From Isoptericola croceus (GTDB lineage Bacteria; Actinomycetota; Actinomycetes; Actinomycetales; Cellulomonadaceae), in the NCBI RefSeq assembly GCF_029382255.1, contig NZ_JARLLG010000008.1, positions 1 through 64,000 of the forward strand: 64,000 nucleotides of DNA. Direction: 5' to 3'. The position numbers and the translations under genes are program-made. The notes below the pieces were generated by a model that searched no databases, was not told the DNA's origin, and worked only from the letters and a program-made list of their open reading frames with translations. Position 1 is the first letter of the stretch. Each line of letters begins with the position of its first letter. Below, piece after piece: positions 1-7,831 of the stretch.

Positions 1-1
1 G

Positions 2-127
2 TCCCAACGTGTCGCCGAGCGGTGCGGCTTCCGACGCGAGGGTCTGCTGCGATCACACCTTTCGTTCCAGGGCAGACGCCGCGACAGCCTTGTCTACGGA
101 CTGCTGCCGGGCGAGCTGACCCGGTGA
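2..127 (+). CDS. GNAT acetyltransferase, C-terminal end (partial)
   Basis: This open frame enters from the left window edge and stops at TGA 125-127. Its 41 residues contain AERCGFRREGLLR followed by a basic stretch and SLVYGLLPGEL, which is the usual end of RimJ/RimL-type GNAT N-acetyltransferases: the last acetyl-CoA-side helix (xxxGFxxEG) and the final strand (D-x-x-x-Y-x-L-L). Such enzymes acetylate protein N-termini or small amines. The N-terminal part and substrate cannot be judged because the gene is cut by the window edge. Confidence 0.75.
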   Translation, partial: SQRVAERCGFRREGLLRSHLSFQGRRRDSLVYGLLPGELTR

Positions 128-387
128 CCACGTCATTTCATCGCCGTATCGTGCAGGCGCGGGGCGTCCGTGCTGCCAGCCAGCCACGGCCAGGTCAGGT
201 CAGGCCAGGTTTCGAAACATCCGGAACCCGATTCTGAGGTGGCTCGCAATCGGTCGCTTCTGACCTGGGCGGAAGACTGAACCTGACCGCCGCGGCGCTA
301 CGCACCCCGTACGAAGGACGGTCCCGGTGCGTGGGCATCTAATGTGGCTGGTCGGACAACCCTGAACCGAGAGAGGAACTGGGAGAG
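128..387. other. Gene-free stretch with the first copy of a flanking repeat
   Basis: No convincing reading frame lies between the acetyltransferase stop and the histidine phosphatase. Positions 192-209 carry short CAGGT/CAGGC iterations, and 207-262 is the first copy of a 56-bp repeat found again at 1019-1074. The last part, around 371-386, holds the purine-rich ribosome binding site of the phosphatase. Confidence 0.6.
207..262 (+). repeat. 56-bp direct repeat, copy 1
   Basis: This segment matches 1019-1074 at about 45 of 56 positions without gaps. Both begin with aggtttcgaaac, contain the 10-bp palindrome GTTTCGAAAC in copy 2 (one base off in context in copy 1), then an aacccga-tctga block and an aatcggtcg block that can pair into an imperfect hairpin. 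The two copies bracket the histidine phosphatase gene exactly. Confidence 0.8.
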
Positions 388-1038
388 TTGCGGAACATCT
401 ACGTCGTCGCGCACCCGGAGGCGAGCCATCACACGGACGGTGTCGTCGGAGGGTGGTACGACTCCGAACTCACCGAGCGGGGCAAGCAGCATGCTGACAG
501 CATCGCCAAGGCCCTGGCAGCAACCCTCGACCGAAGCAGGGCGGAGATCATCTCGTCCGACCTCCTCCGTGCACGGCAAACCGCCGAGGTGATCGCCAGC
601 TCCTTGGACACTGCCGTGACGCTGGACCCCGACCTCAGGGAGAAGTCGTTCGGGGAGGCCGAAGGCAAACCCCAGGCCTGGCTGCGGGAGCGAAGCATCC
701 CGCTCCCCGGCGAAGGCGAGCGGCTCAACCACGACGAAGGAATCGCTGGGGCGGAGACCCGGTGGCAGCTCGCCGAGCGCTGCTACCGCGCGATGACTCG
801 CATCATGGACTCCAGGGCTGAGGACCAGATCGTGGTCACCCACGGCGGCCCGACCACCCTACTGATCGCGGCCTGGATCGGGATGCCCATCGAGGCTGCC
901 GGTCGGGTCCAGTTCCCAACCAGGTCCGGGAGCATCACGATGCTGCGCAAGGACCCGCGCAACTTCAGCCACCAGGTGACACGACTCAACGATGTCAGCC
1001 ACCTGGCGCACGACGTCGAGGTTTCGAAACGTCCATAA
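388..1038 (+). CDS. Histidine phosphatase family protein
   Basis: The 216-residue protein is a member of the histidine phosphatase (phosphoglycerate-mutase-like) superfamily, which dephosphorylates small metabolites or proteins through a phosphohistidine. The N-terminal catalytic motif is AHPE (His9) where most members have RHG; the flanking HH and VGGWYDSxLTxRG are family-like. SSDLLRARQTAEV (about 57-69), FGE (about 88-90) and the second histidine motif VTHGG (His152) are intact. The start is TTG, chosen because a purine-rich stretch (gagaggaactgggagag) lies just upstream and no ATG fits. The stop falls inside copy 2 of the flanking repeat. The replaced RHG arginine suggests a subfamily with a different phosphate pocket; substrate unknown. 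Confidence 0.8.
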   Translation: MRNIYVVAHPEASHHTDGVVGGWYDSELTERGKQHADSIAKALAATLDRSRAEIISSDLLRARQTAEVIASSLDTAVTLDPDLREKSFGEAEGKPQAWLRERSIPLPGEGERLNHDEGIAGAETRWQLAERCYRAMTRIMDSRAEDQIVVTHGGPTTLLIAAWIGMPIEAAGRVQFPTRSGSITMLRKDPRNFSHQVTRLNDVSHLAHDVEVSKRP

Positions 1039-1074
1039 CCCGAATCTGACGCGCCTCAGAATCGGTCGTTACTG
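1019..1074 (+). repeat. 56-bp direct repeat, copy 2
   Basis: Second copy of the repeat at 207-262. It overlaps the last codons and stop of the phosphatase gene and the last codons of the HTH gene on the other strand. Here the two inner blocks cgaatctga and tcagaatcg form a 9-bp stem with one mismatch around a 6-base loop, so in this position it could serve as a bidirectional terminator between the convergent genes. Confidence 0.8.
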
Positions 1075-1473
1075 CTCGCGTTCGGGAGGCTTGGGGTCGT
1101 TGCGTAGCACGGCGGCTCCGCGGGCGCGCCTCGTGACGGCGCGGCGGTCAGGGTCGTCGCTCCATTCGTAGGGCACCCAGTCGTCCGCGAGTTCGCTCGG
1201 GTTGTGCGCCCAGATGGCCTCGTGTGCTTCACGCCAGGCAGCGTCCGATCCCCATACAGGGACGACGTCGGCGCACCGGTGCCCCTCGCGCCAGTGGCGG
1301 GAGACGGTGGACTTGGGAGCGCTCAGCGCGGCCGCCGCCTCCCGCACGGACATGCCGGCCTCGCGCGCATCGAAGACGGCCATGTGCAGCAGCTTCGCCT
1401 CGAAGGCTGTAGCGACGCTGGCTCGTTCCCGGGCGACCCGGTATGCCTCGCTGGTACTGACGAACTCCGACAT
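1069..1473 (-). CDS. Small helix-turn-helix protein
   Basis: The start is the ATG at 1473, with the strong ribosome site ggagggagg 6 bases upstream; a longer open frame to 1608 runs through the operator and is not used. The 134-residue product begins MSEFVSTSEAYRVARERAS and has an HTH at about 40-60 (AGMSVREAAAALSAPKSTVSRHWREG), the arrangement of Xre/sigma-like region 4 helices. The C-terminal half is Trp- and acid-rich, without a known domain. It is likely a DNA-binding regulator acting on its own promoter, where two dyads lie just upstream. It is convergent with the phosphatase gene. Confidence 0.65.
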   Translation of the reverse strand: MSEFVSTSEAYRVARERASVATAFEAKLLHMAVFDAREAGMSVREAAAALSAPKSTVSRHWREGHRCADVVPVWGSDAAWREAHEAIWAHNPSELADDWVPYEWSDDPDRRAVTRRARGAAVLRNDPKPPEREQ

Positions 1474-1490
1474 CGCCGGCCTCCCTCCGG

Positions 1491-1530
1491 TGTCCCACGG
1501 CGGGACACCGTCAACTGCCCACGGTGGGAC
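1491..1530. promoter_or_regulatory. Double operator upstream of the HTH gene
   Basis: Two similar dyads occur: cccacggcggg (1494-1504, one mismatch; extends to tgtccc...gggaca at 1491-1507) and cccacggtggg (1518-1528, perfect). Their centres are 24 bp apart, about two helical turns. A TTGAC-like -35 element reading towards the HTH gene (minus strand) lies between them. This suggests autoregulation by the HTH protein. Confidence 0.5.
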
Positions 1531-1608
1531 AGGCGGGTCAATCGGTGTTTTCTGACCCGCCGCGGTCCTGGAAGCTTGCCCCGCGCGAGCCCCTCGCCGC
1601 TTGGTCAA

Positions 1609-2039
1609 GGGCCGGTCATGTTACGTAGCCGGAGGTTCGTGCAATCTAGGTTGCATCTCGACAGCCGGGCCGCACGGCCGGTACGTAGCCTGCACGAACG
1701 TGCCGTTATGTTCTCGTGACAATCACGGTTTCGCGAGGTAGATTTTGCTTGCCTCGCGAAACGCGGGGTCCGTCGCACGGGCGCCGAGCCCTGTCACCGT
1801 GCGTCGCCGACCAAGACGGACACGGGGCGGGGGAACCAACGACGGGCGCCACGGCGCCCTTGGGGTGAAGCCGACCGCGCAGCGCGCGGCGGCCGGGTCA
1901 GTCTCCGACCCGAATCCGACAGCTAACCTCGTAGGCGCCTGGAGATGACGATGACCCGGTACACCCGCGCGCCCGGACCCTTCGACGAAGCGGCTCCACC
2001 CGACCCTGCCCGGCGAGCGCACGGCAGCGCGTCGCCGCG
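1609..2039. other. Intergenic region rich in inverted repeats
   Basis: No gene is supported here. The region holds an interrupted inverted repeat gttcgtgca (1635-1643) / tgcacgaac (1691-1699), the direct repeat tacgtagcc (1622-1630 and 1682-1690), and the 11-bp perfect hairpin at 1728-1762. The rest (1765-2039) is GC-rich leader of the downstream peptidase, with no clear promoter. Confidence 0.5.
1728..1762. repeat. Perfect 11-bp inverted repeat
   Basis: gtttcgcgagg (1728-1738) and cctcgcgaaac (1752-1762) pair perfectly around the AT-rich 13-base loop tagattttgcttg. There is no T-run after either arm, so it is not a classic intrinsic terminator. It may be an operator, a recombination or nicking site, or a terminator of the type common in actinobacteria. 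Confidence 0.55.
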
Positions 2040-2879
2040 ATGAAGCACTCCCGCCCCCGACAGGCCACCCCGCCCACCCGACGCCGCGGGCGACACTTCG
2101 CCGAGACACCCGCACCGTCCCGCCGCGCTCTGCGCACCGGACAGGTCTGCGCGGGTGTCGTCCTGATGCTGGCCACGACGACGGCCATCGTCGCCCCCGC
2201 ACTCGGACCCGACGATGCCCGGGCCGAAGGCACCGAGGGCACCACGACGGCGGACGCCGTGGCGGTCGCCGCGGCCGAGCAGGCGATCGCGGCCCGTTCC
2301 GGTGAGACAGGCGACGCCCGCACCGGTGACGCCGTCGTCGTCGACCGGGATGCCAAGGTCTCCCGCGACGGCGACCGCATCGACCGGGACACGATCGACA
2401 TCGTCCCTGCCGAGACCGCCCCGCCGGAACCCGAGGCCCCCGCGCCACCACCGGGCTGCGACCCCGCGATCGAGCCCCAGGGGACCAACGGTCGCCTCTC
2501 CACCGCCGAGCTCTGTGCGCCGTGGGACGGCACGGTGCTCATGCGCGCCGACGCGGCCATCGCCCTCGCGGCGTTGAACGAGGCCTACATGGCGCGGTTC
2601 GGGGAGCGGATGTGCGTCACGGACGGCTACCGCAGCTACGACCAGCAGGTGACGCTCAAGGCTCAGAAGCCGGCACTGGCGGCCGCGCCCGGCACGTCCA
2701 ACCACGGCTGGGGCCTGGCGGTCGACCTGTGCCCGGAGACCTACGCCGGCGAGCGGTGGGCCTGGATCGCCGCGCACGGCCCGGCAGAAGGCTGGGACAA
2801 CCCCGCCTGGGCCCGCGCGGGCGGCGCGGGCCCCTACGAGCCGTGGCACTGGGAGTTCAGGGCCGCCCCCACCTCCTGA
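2040..2879 (+). CDS. M15-family D-alanyl-D-alanine carboxypeptidase, membrane-anchored or secreted
   Basis: The 279-residue protein has an N-terminal basic segment and a hydrophobic stretch at about 35-57 (signal peptide or anchor), an acidic and Pro-rich linker to about 138, and a VanY/M15B peptidase domain from about 140. The zinc-binding motif SNHGWGLAVD (His222, Asp229) and the final EPWHWE (His270, Glu272) are complete, so the enzyme should be active. Members trim D-Ala from peptidoglycan stem peptides outside the cell. The ATG at 2040 is the first good start. It is alone and convergent with glmS, which also feeds wall synthesis, but the two are not an operon. Confidence 0.85.
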   Translation: MKHSRPRQATPPTRRRGRHFAETPAPSRRALRTGQVCAGVVLMLATTTAIVAPALGPDDARAEGTEGTTTADAVAVAAAEQAIAARSGETGDARTGDAVVVDRDAKVSRDGDRIDRDTIDIVPAETAPPEPEAPAPPPGCDPAIEPQGTNGRLSTAELCAPWDGTVLMRADAAIALAALNEAYMARFGERMCVTDGYRSYDQQVTLKAQKPALAAAPGTSNHGWGLAVDLCPETYAGERWAWIAAHGPAEGWDNPAWARAGGAGPYEPWHWEFRAAPTS

Positions 2880-2924
2880 CGACGCCGACCGGCGGCGACA
2901 GGAGGCGCGGGCGTCCCGGGTGGA

Positions 2925-4763
2925 TCACTCCACCGTGACGGACTTCGCGAGGTTCCGCGGCCGGTCGACGTCCTCGCCGAGCGCCACGGCTGCGTGGTAG
3001 CCGAGCAGCTGGGTGGGGATCGTCAGCAGGATCGGGTCGAGCTCGACCTCGTTGCGCGGCACCTCGATGCGCTGGGTCGCGGCGTCGCCCAGATCGACAC
3101 CCGGGTGCGTGATCGCCACGACGGAGCCTCCTCGGGCGCGGATCTCCTGCGCCGCGGTGATGTTGCGCTCCACGAGGTCGTCGTCCGGGATGATCGCCAC
3201 CGACGGCAGCTCGGGGCTGATCAGGGCGAGCGGGCCGTGCTTGAGCTCGCTCGTCGGGTACGCCTCGGCGTGCCGGTAGGTGATCTCCTTGAACTTCTGG
3301 GCACCTTCGCGCGCGACCGGGTAGCCCCGCACGCGACCGATGAAGAACAGGCTCGGTGCGGTCGCGAGCTCCCTCGCGGCCGCGGCCAGGGACTCCTCCC
3401 CGGCGAGGATCTCGGCGATCTGGCCGGGGATCGCCCGCAGCCCCGCGATGATGCGCTGCCCGTCCGCGAACGAGAGGTCGTGGACGCGGCCGAGGTTGAG
3501 CGCCAGCAGCGCGAACCCGATGGACATGTGCGTCAGCGCCTTGGTGGACGCGACCGCGACCTCGGGGCCGGCGTGCAGGTAGATGCCGCCGTCGACCTCG
3601 CGGGCGATGGAGGAGCCCACGGCGTTGACGAGGCCGACGACGGTCCCGCCCTTGCGCTGGACCTCGCGGACGGCGAACAGCGTGTCGGCGGTCTCGCCGG
3701 ACTGGCTGACGACGACGTACAGCGTGCTCGGCTCGATGATGGGGTTGCGGTAGCGGAACTCGCTGGCGGGCTCGGCGTCGGCGGGGATGCGCGCCAGGTC
3801 CTCGATCATGGACGCGCCGAGCTGGCCGACGTAGTAGGCCGAACCGCAGCCGAGCACCTTGACCCGCTCGAAGCGTCGCAGGTGCCGCGGTTCGAGGTTG
3901 AGGCCGGCGAGCTTGGCGGTGCCGAAGCGGTCGTCGAGGCGCCCCGTGAGCATCCGCTCGACGGACTCCGGCTGCTCGTGGATCTCCTTGTGCATGAAGT
4001 GGTCGTGGCCACCGAGCTCCAGCTCCTCGACGGTGAGGTCGAGGGTGACGGCGGCGCGCGCCGTCTTCGCCTCACCGTCGGTGAAGCTGTGGAAACCGTC
4101 GGCCGTGACGGAGGCGAAGTCGCCGTCGTCGAGCAGCACGACCTGGCTGGTGTGGCGCACGATCGCGGCCGGGTCGGACGCGACGAACATCTCGCCGTCG
4201 CCCACGCCGATCAGCAACGGCGAGCCGTTGCGCGCCACGACGACCCGCTCGGGGGCCTGGGCGTCGAGCACGGCAAGGGCGTAGGTGCCCACGATCTGCC
4301 CGACGGCGGCACGCACGGCGTCCTCGAGCGTCAGGCCGGCCGACAGCTCGCGCGCCACGAGGTGGGCGATCACCTCGGTGTCCGTCTCGGAGGTCAGCTC
4401 GACGCCCTCCTCGGTCAGCCGGCTGCGCAGCAGCGCGAAGTTGTCGATGATCCCGTTGTGGACCACGTGCACGCGGCCGTCGTAGGAGGTGTGCGGGTGG
4501 GCGTTGCGCTCGCTCGGCTCACCGTGGGTGGCCCAGCGCGTGTGCCCGATGCCGGTGGTGCCGGCGAGCCGCGCGGGCAGGGCGGCCTCGAGGTCGCGGA
4601 CGCGGCCCTGGGCACGGACGACCCTCGACGGGTGCGCGCTGGATCGCGGGTTGAGCACGGCGACGCCGGCCGAGTCGTATCCGCGGTACTCCAGGCGCGT
4701 CAGGCCCTCGACGAGGACGGGTGCTGCCTGCTGGGGGCCGACGTAGCCGACGATTCCGCACAT
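2925..4763 (-). CDS. glmS: Glutamine--fructose-6-phosphate aminotransferase (isomerizing)
   Basis: GlmS makes glucosamine-6-phosphate from fructose-6-phosphate and glutamine, the first step towards UDP-GlcNAc for peptidoglycan. The 612-residue protein starts MCGIVGYVG, so the catalytic Cys becomes N-terminal after Met removal; this fixes the start at 4763 although the frame is open to 4862. The N-terminal glutaminase (TRWATHG, NG-I-DN) is followed by two SIS sugar-isomerase domains (SQSGETADT near the middle) and the conserved end PRNLAKSVTVE. Length is normal for the family. No glmS riboswitch is expected in actinobacteria and none is seen. The small gene at 4804-5064 lies just upstream in the same direction. 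Confidence 0.97.
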   Translation of the reverse strand: MCGIVGYVGPQQAAPVLVEGLTRLEYRGYDSAGVAVLNPRSSAHPSRVVRAQGRVRDLEAALPARLAGTTGIGHTRWATHGEPSERNAHPHTSYDGRVHVVHNGIIDNFALLRSRLTEEGVELTSETDTEVIAHLVARELSAGLTLEDAVRAAVGQIVGTYALAVLDAQAPERVVVARNGSPLLIGVGDGEMFVASDPAAIVRHTSQVVLLDDGDFASVTADGFHSFTDGEAKTARAAVTLDLTVEELELGGHDHFMHKEIHEQPESVERMLTGRLDDRFGTAKLAGLNLEPRHLRRFERVKVLGCGSAYYVGQLGASMIEDLARIPADAEPASEFRYRNPIIEPSTLYVVVSQSGETADTLFAVREVQRKGGTVVGLVNAVGSSIAREVDGGIYLHAGPEVAVASTKALTHMSIGFALLALNLGRVHDLSFADGQRIIAGLRAIPGQIAEILAGEESLAAAARELATAPSLFFIGRVRGYPVAREGAQKFKEITYRHAEAYPTSELKHGPLALISPELPSVAIIPDDDLVERNITAAQEIRARGGSVVAITHPGVDLGDAATQRIEVPRNEVELDPILLTIPTQLLGYHAAVALGEDVDRPRNLAKSVTVE

Positions 4764-4803
4764 GGTGCTGCTCCAGGATGGGTGAGTGGGACGGGGGTGC
4801 GAT

Positions 4804-5064
4804 CTAGCCGTAGAGGACTCTGCGGACCTGACGCTCGGTGAGCTGCGGCGCGGCCACGACACGGTCGCGCAGCTCGTCGACGATCTGCGCGTAGATCTCG
4901 GCGTTGCGGCGCCCCGAGCTCTGCAGAGCGGCGTGCCGGCGCCGGACGTAGTCCTCGACCGGTTCGGAGTACCAGGCGAGGACGTCCTCGACCACTCGCG
5001 CGGCCTCGGACGGGCTCAGGCCCGTCGTCAGTGCCACGCGGGAGACCAGCTCGGCGTCGATCAC
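4804..5064 (-). CDS. Conserved hypothetical protein
   Basis: A short, mostly helical, charged protein of about 86 residues, which begins with GTG at 5064 (VIDAELVSRVALTTGLSPSEAARVV) and ends QLTERQVRRVLYG. An in-frame extension to an ATG at 5130 exists but is less compact. The pattern of hydrophobic residues and the C-terminal TERQVRRxLYG suggest a small DNA- or protein-binding helical bundle; no family is recognised. It sits 40 bp upstream of glmS on the same strand and may be cotranscribed with it. Confidence 0.6.
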   Translation of the reverse strand: MIDAELVSRVALTTGLSPSEAARVVEDVLAWYSEPVEDYVRRRHAALQSSGRRNAEIYAQIVDELRDRVVAAPQLTERQVRRVLYG

Positions 5065-5137
5065 CGGTCCATCATGCGCTCTCGACGCGCGAGTGTCCAG
5101 AATCTGCCCGATTTCGGGCAGGCTCGCCACCGAAGGG

Positions 5138-6421
5138 TCAGCGAGCCCACCAACGGCGGACCAGGATCACCCCGGCGAGGATGAGCAAGGCGCTCAGACC
5201 GAGCACCCGACCGACCGCTGAGCTGACACCCGACTGCGCCAGCGCCGACACCCCGGGCTGTCGCACTCCGTCGGTGCCGCCGACCTCGGCACCCTCGACC
5301 TCCGTGCCCTCGACCTCGACGCCTTCAACCTCAACCTCGGCACCATCAACCTCGACCTCGACGCCTTCAACCTCAACCTCGACGCCTTCAACCTCGACCT
5401 CGGCACCATCAACCTCGACGCCTTCAACCTCGACCTCGGCACCATCAACCTCAACCTCGACGCCTTCAACCTCGACCTCGGCACCATCAACCTCGACGCC
5501 TTCAACCTCAACCTCCGCGCCGTCAACCTCGACGCCGTCAACCTCGGTGCCATCAACCTCGGTGCCATCAACCTCGGTGCCATCAACCTCGGTGCCATCA
5601 ACCTCGGTGCCATCAACCTCCGTGCCCTCGACCTCCGTACCTTCGATCTCCGTACCGTCAGTGTCGCAGCCCGGCATGGTGAAGACGTTGGTGTCCAAGG
5701 AGACCTGGGCGTTGCGAGCCAGCGCTCGACCTTCGACAACCGTTCCCGTGTCCACGGTGATCGAGGTCAGGGCCATGATGGTCCCCTTGAAGTCGGACGC
5801 CGTCCCGAGCGTCGCCGAGCTGCCGACCTGCCAGAAGACGTTGCACGCCTGGGCTCCGTTGGTCAGGACGACCTCGCTCGACGAGGCGGTGATCAGCGTC
5901 GAGGCGACCTGGAAGATGAAGGCCGAGTCCGGGTCGCCCTGACCGTCCAGGGTCAGCATCCCGCTCAGCTCCAGCGGGCCGGTGGAGTTGTAGACGCCCG
6001 CGGTCAGCGTCTGCCCGACGAGGTCTCCGTCGACAGAGGCCGTCGGGGCACGGCCTGCCGCGTCGTCGTAGGCGATCACGAGGTCGGACTGGGCTTGGGC
6101 GGCCTCGGCGTTACCGGCGTGCTGCGCGCCACCGACGATGCCTGGAGGGAAACCTGTGATGGCGTCGCCCGGGCTCACCCCGAGGTCACCTTCCAACGTG
6201 GTGGGACCGGTGTTGGTCACTGTCTGCCCCCCGAGCACCGAGTAGCTCGTGGCTGTGCCGAGATCGACCGCCGGCGGGGCGGCGGACGCGCCGAACGGCG
6301 TCAAGAACATACCTGTCGCCACCAGCGCGCTCGTCACTATCAGTGAGCCGAGGATCTTGCTTCTTCGGTGAGCAGCTGGGTGCATGTTCCCAGACTCGTG
6401 CCTCGCCGTTTGAAACCCCAT
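5138..6421 (-). CDS. Secreted DUF3494 ice-binding-like adhesin with acidic EV-repeat stalk and sortase-like anchor
   Basis: The 427-residue protein starts at 6421, where gaaagg precedes ATG by 8 bases. It has a signal peptide ending near SAAPPA (about residue 47), then a DUF3494 (PF11999) beta-helix domain: [59 protein letters not shown]. Proteins of this family bind ice in cold-adapted microbes, but in warm actinobacteria they are probably surface adhesins. After Cys-Asp comes a 126-residue stalk of 22 units x-E-V-(E-V)-D/E-G, then LAQSG, a hydrophobic helix and RRWWAR. LAQSG resembles the LAxTG signal of class E sortase, with Ser for Thr. Confidence 0.85.
   Translation of the reverse strand: MGFQTARHESGNMHPAAHRRSKILGSLIVTSALVATGMFLTPFGASAAPPAVDLGTATSYSVLGGQTVTNTGPTTLEGDLGVSPGDAITGFPPGIVGGAQHAGNAEAAQAQSDLVIAYDDAAGRAPTASVDGDLVGQTLTAGVYNSTGPLELSGMLTLDGQGDPDSAFIFQVASTLITASSSEVVLTNGAQACNVFWQVGSSATLGTASDFKGTIMALTSITVDTGTVVEGRALARNAQVSLDTNVFTMPGCDTDGTEIEGTEVEGTEVDGTEVDGTEVDGTEVDGTEVDGTEVDGVEVDGAEVEVEGVEVDGAEVEVEGVEVEVDGAEVEVEGVEVDGAEVEVEGVEVEVEGVEVEVDGAEVEVEGVEVEGTEVEGAEVGGTDGVRQPGVSALAQSGVSSAVGRVLGLSALLILAGVILVRRWWAR
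5276..5653 (-). repeat. Tandem minisatellite coding the acidic stalk
   Basis: The DNA is built of 15-bp and 21-bp units, encoding 22 pentapeptide or heptapeptide blocks ([24 protein letters not shown]). The first part (5531-5620) has six near-identical 15-bp units; the rest alternates 15 and 21. Every unit keeps Glu-Val and ends in Gly, giving a long acidic rod. Such repeats change copy number by slippage, so the stalk length may vary between strains. Confidence 0.9.
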
Positions 6422-6684
6422 CGTGCTGCCTTTCGTCGGCGGAGCGGCACGCCTTGAGGGAACGTCAGGAGCGGCGGTCCGAGGCGTGTTGTGCACGAGC
6501 AACGACCATTCCGCCGCCACAAGCATTCATGATCGTACGCCCACACGTCGATGTTCGGCGGTTGGGATCTTCGCACCGACGGATCGAATCGGGCAAAATG
6601 TAGGATAAACAATTCTCGACATTGCCCTGATTGCTCCGAATTGTGCGGAGCTATTCCCGTTCCACTATCGGGGCGAACAGGGCT

Positions 6685-6706
6685 GCCGGGCGACCTCGAG
6701 CCCGGC
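6685..6706 (-). terminator. Hairpin after the TetR gene
   Basis: gccgggc (6685-6691) and gcccggc (6700-6706) form a perfect 7-bp stem with an 8-base loop, directly after the tetR-family stop codon at 6712. No T-run follows, as is usual for actinobacterial terminators. Confidence 0.55.
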
Positions 6707-6711
6707 GCCTC

Positions 6712-7299
6712 TCACGAGCGAGGCCGTTCGAGCAGCATCAGGGCGCTGTCGAGCGATCCCACGGCACTGTGCGGGTCCACGCGGACCAGCGCGAAGGCGC
6801 TGACCACCAGGGAGGTGCACAGATCCGCCAGCCGGTCACGCTCCGACTCGGCGCGACCGGGGAACCGAGCATCCACACCACGCCCGAGCGCCGCCCGGAG
6901 CTCGGCCCGGTAGTCCGCGACCGTCTGGCGCACCGCGTCGTCCCGGGAGATCGGCGCCCCCGAGGCGTTGACCAGCAGGCAGCCGCTGTCGGCCTGGATC
7001 TCTCCGGGGCGGACGAGCGCTGCGCGCAACCCGGTGAGGTAGTCCACGACGGCCCCGGGCGCGACCGGGTCCGCGAGCAGCGGCCGCAGGCGCGGACGCA
7101 CCACGTCGTCGAGATACGCCTGCACGGCGGCGTCGAACAACCCCCGCTTGGAGCCGAAGGAGTGGTAGATGCTCGATCGGTTCAGGCCTGTGGCGGCCTC
7201 CAGCGCGGGGACGGATGCGGCCTCGTACCCCGATCGCCAGAAGACCCCGAGCGCGGCCCGCACGACGCGGGCCGTCTCGAAGGTCTGCGTCCTGCCCAT
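6712..7299 (-). CDS. TetR-family transcriptional regulator
   Basis: The 195-residue protein has the TetR N-terminal DNA-binding domain: RVVRAALGVFWRSGYEAASV, then ALEAATGLNRSSIYHSFGSKRGLF (recognition helix about 35-45, YHSFGSK being the family signature). The C-terminal ligand domain has a Cys at CLLVNAS, as in AcrR/NemR-type regulators that respond to electrophiles or drugs. It is divergent from the DUF1304 and oxidoreductase genes, and the 80-bp gap holds a matching palindrome, so it probably represses both itself and that pair. Confidence 0.88.
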   Translation of the reverse strand: MGRTQTFETARVVRAALGVFWRSGYEAASVPALEAATGLNRSSIYHSFGSKRGLFDAAVQAYLDDVVRPRLRPLLADPVAPGAVVDYLTGLRAALVRPGEIQADSGCLLVNASGAPISRDDAVRQTVADYRAELRAALGRGVDARFPGRAESERDRLADLCTSLVVSAFALVRVDPHSAVGSLDSALMLLERPRS

Positions 7300-7316
7300 C
7301 GTGCACCCCCGGTTGT

Positions 7317-7360
7317 TGGAACGGTCGTTCCAGTATAGTTTGTGTACCGACCGTTTCAGA
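7317..7360. promoter_or_regulatory. TetR operator and promoter of the DUF1304-oxidoreductase operon
   Basis: tggaacggtcgttcca (7317-7332) has 7-bp inverted arms around GT. A related half-site, gaccgtttc, lies about 20 bp downstream (7349-7357). A -10-like TATAGT (7334-7339) lies between them, reading towards the plus-strand genes. The layout is typical for repression by the divergent TetR protein. Confidence 0.6.
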
Positions 7361-7379
7361 ATGCAGCAGGGAGCACCCG

Positions 7380-7778
7380 ATGATCGTCGCCGGACTCGTC
7401 CTGGCAGGCCTGGCCGCAGCCCTCCACGTCTACATCTTCTGGCTGGAGTCGTTCGTGTGGACCACGCGCGCCCGCGCCGTGTTCGGCACCACCGAGCAGG
7501 AGGCCGCGGCGACCCGCGAGCTCGCGTTCAACCAGGGGTTCTACAACCTCTTCCTCGCGGTCGTCACCACGGTCGGCATCGTCATGACCGCCATCGGGGC
7601 CGTCGGCTCGGGGCTTGCCGCCGCCGGGCCGGCACTCGCGCTCGCCGGCGCCGGGTCGATGGCCGCCGCGGCCCTCGTGCTCTTCGTCTCGTCGCCCGGG
7701 AAGCGCGGCGCGGCACTGAAGCAGGGCACGGTGCCGCTGCTCGCCGTCGTCGTCCTCGCCGCCGGCCTCGTCCTCTGA
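7380..7778 (+). CDS. DUF1304 small integral membrane protein
   Basis: The 132-residue protein begins at ATG 7380, with ribosome-site agcagggagc upstream. It has four hydrophobic helices (about 2-22, 50-70, 75-97, 110-132) and the DUF1304 hallmarks HVYIFWLESFVWTT, F-G-T and ELAFNQGFYNLFLA. The molecular role of this family is unknown; it is often next to TetR regulators and oxidoreductases, as here. It is likely cotranscribed with the gene at 7832, 53 bp downstream. Confidence 0.85.
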   Translation: MIVAGLVLAGLAAALHVYIFWLESFVWTTRARAVFGTTEQEAAATRELAFNQGFYNLFLAVVTTVGIVMTAIGAVGSGLAAAGPALALAGAGSMAAAALVLFVSSPGKRGAALKQGTVPLLAVVVLAAGLVL

Positions 7779-7831
7779 GGCGCCCCTGCATCCCCGTCAC
7801 CCTCCCCGCAGCCAGCAAGGCAGGTCTTCGC

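Noticed and set aside
207-262. Integron attC site
   Set aside because: No GTTRRRY/RYYYAAC core at the ends of the repeat and no integrase in view.
2994-4841. 615-codon open frame antisense to glmS
   Set aside because: It mirrors the codon bias of glmS in a 72% GC genome and has no domain-like sequence; a shadow.
5276-5653. CRISPR-like array
   Set aside because: Repeats are contiguous, in frame and coding, without unique spacers.
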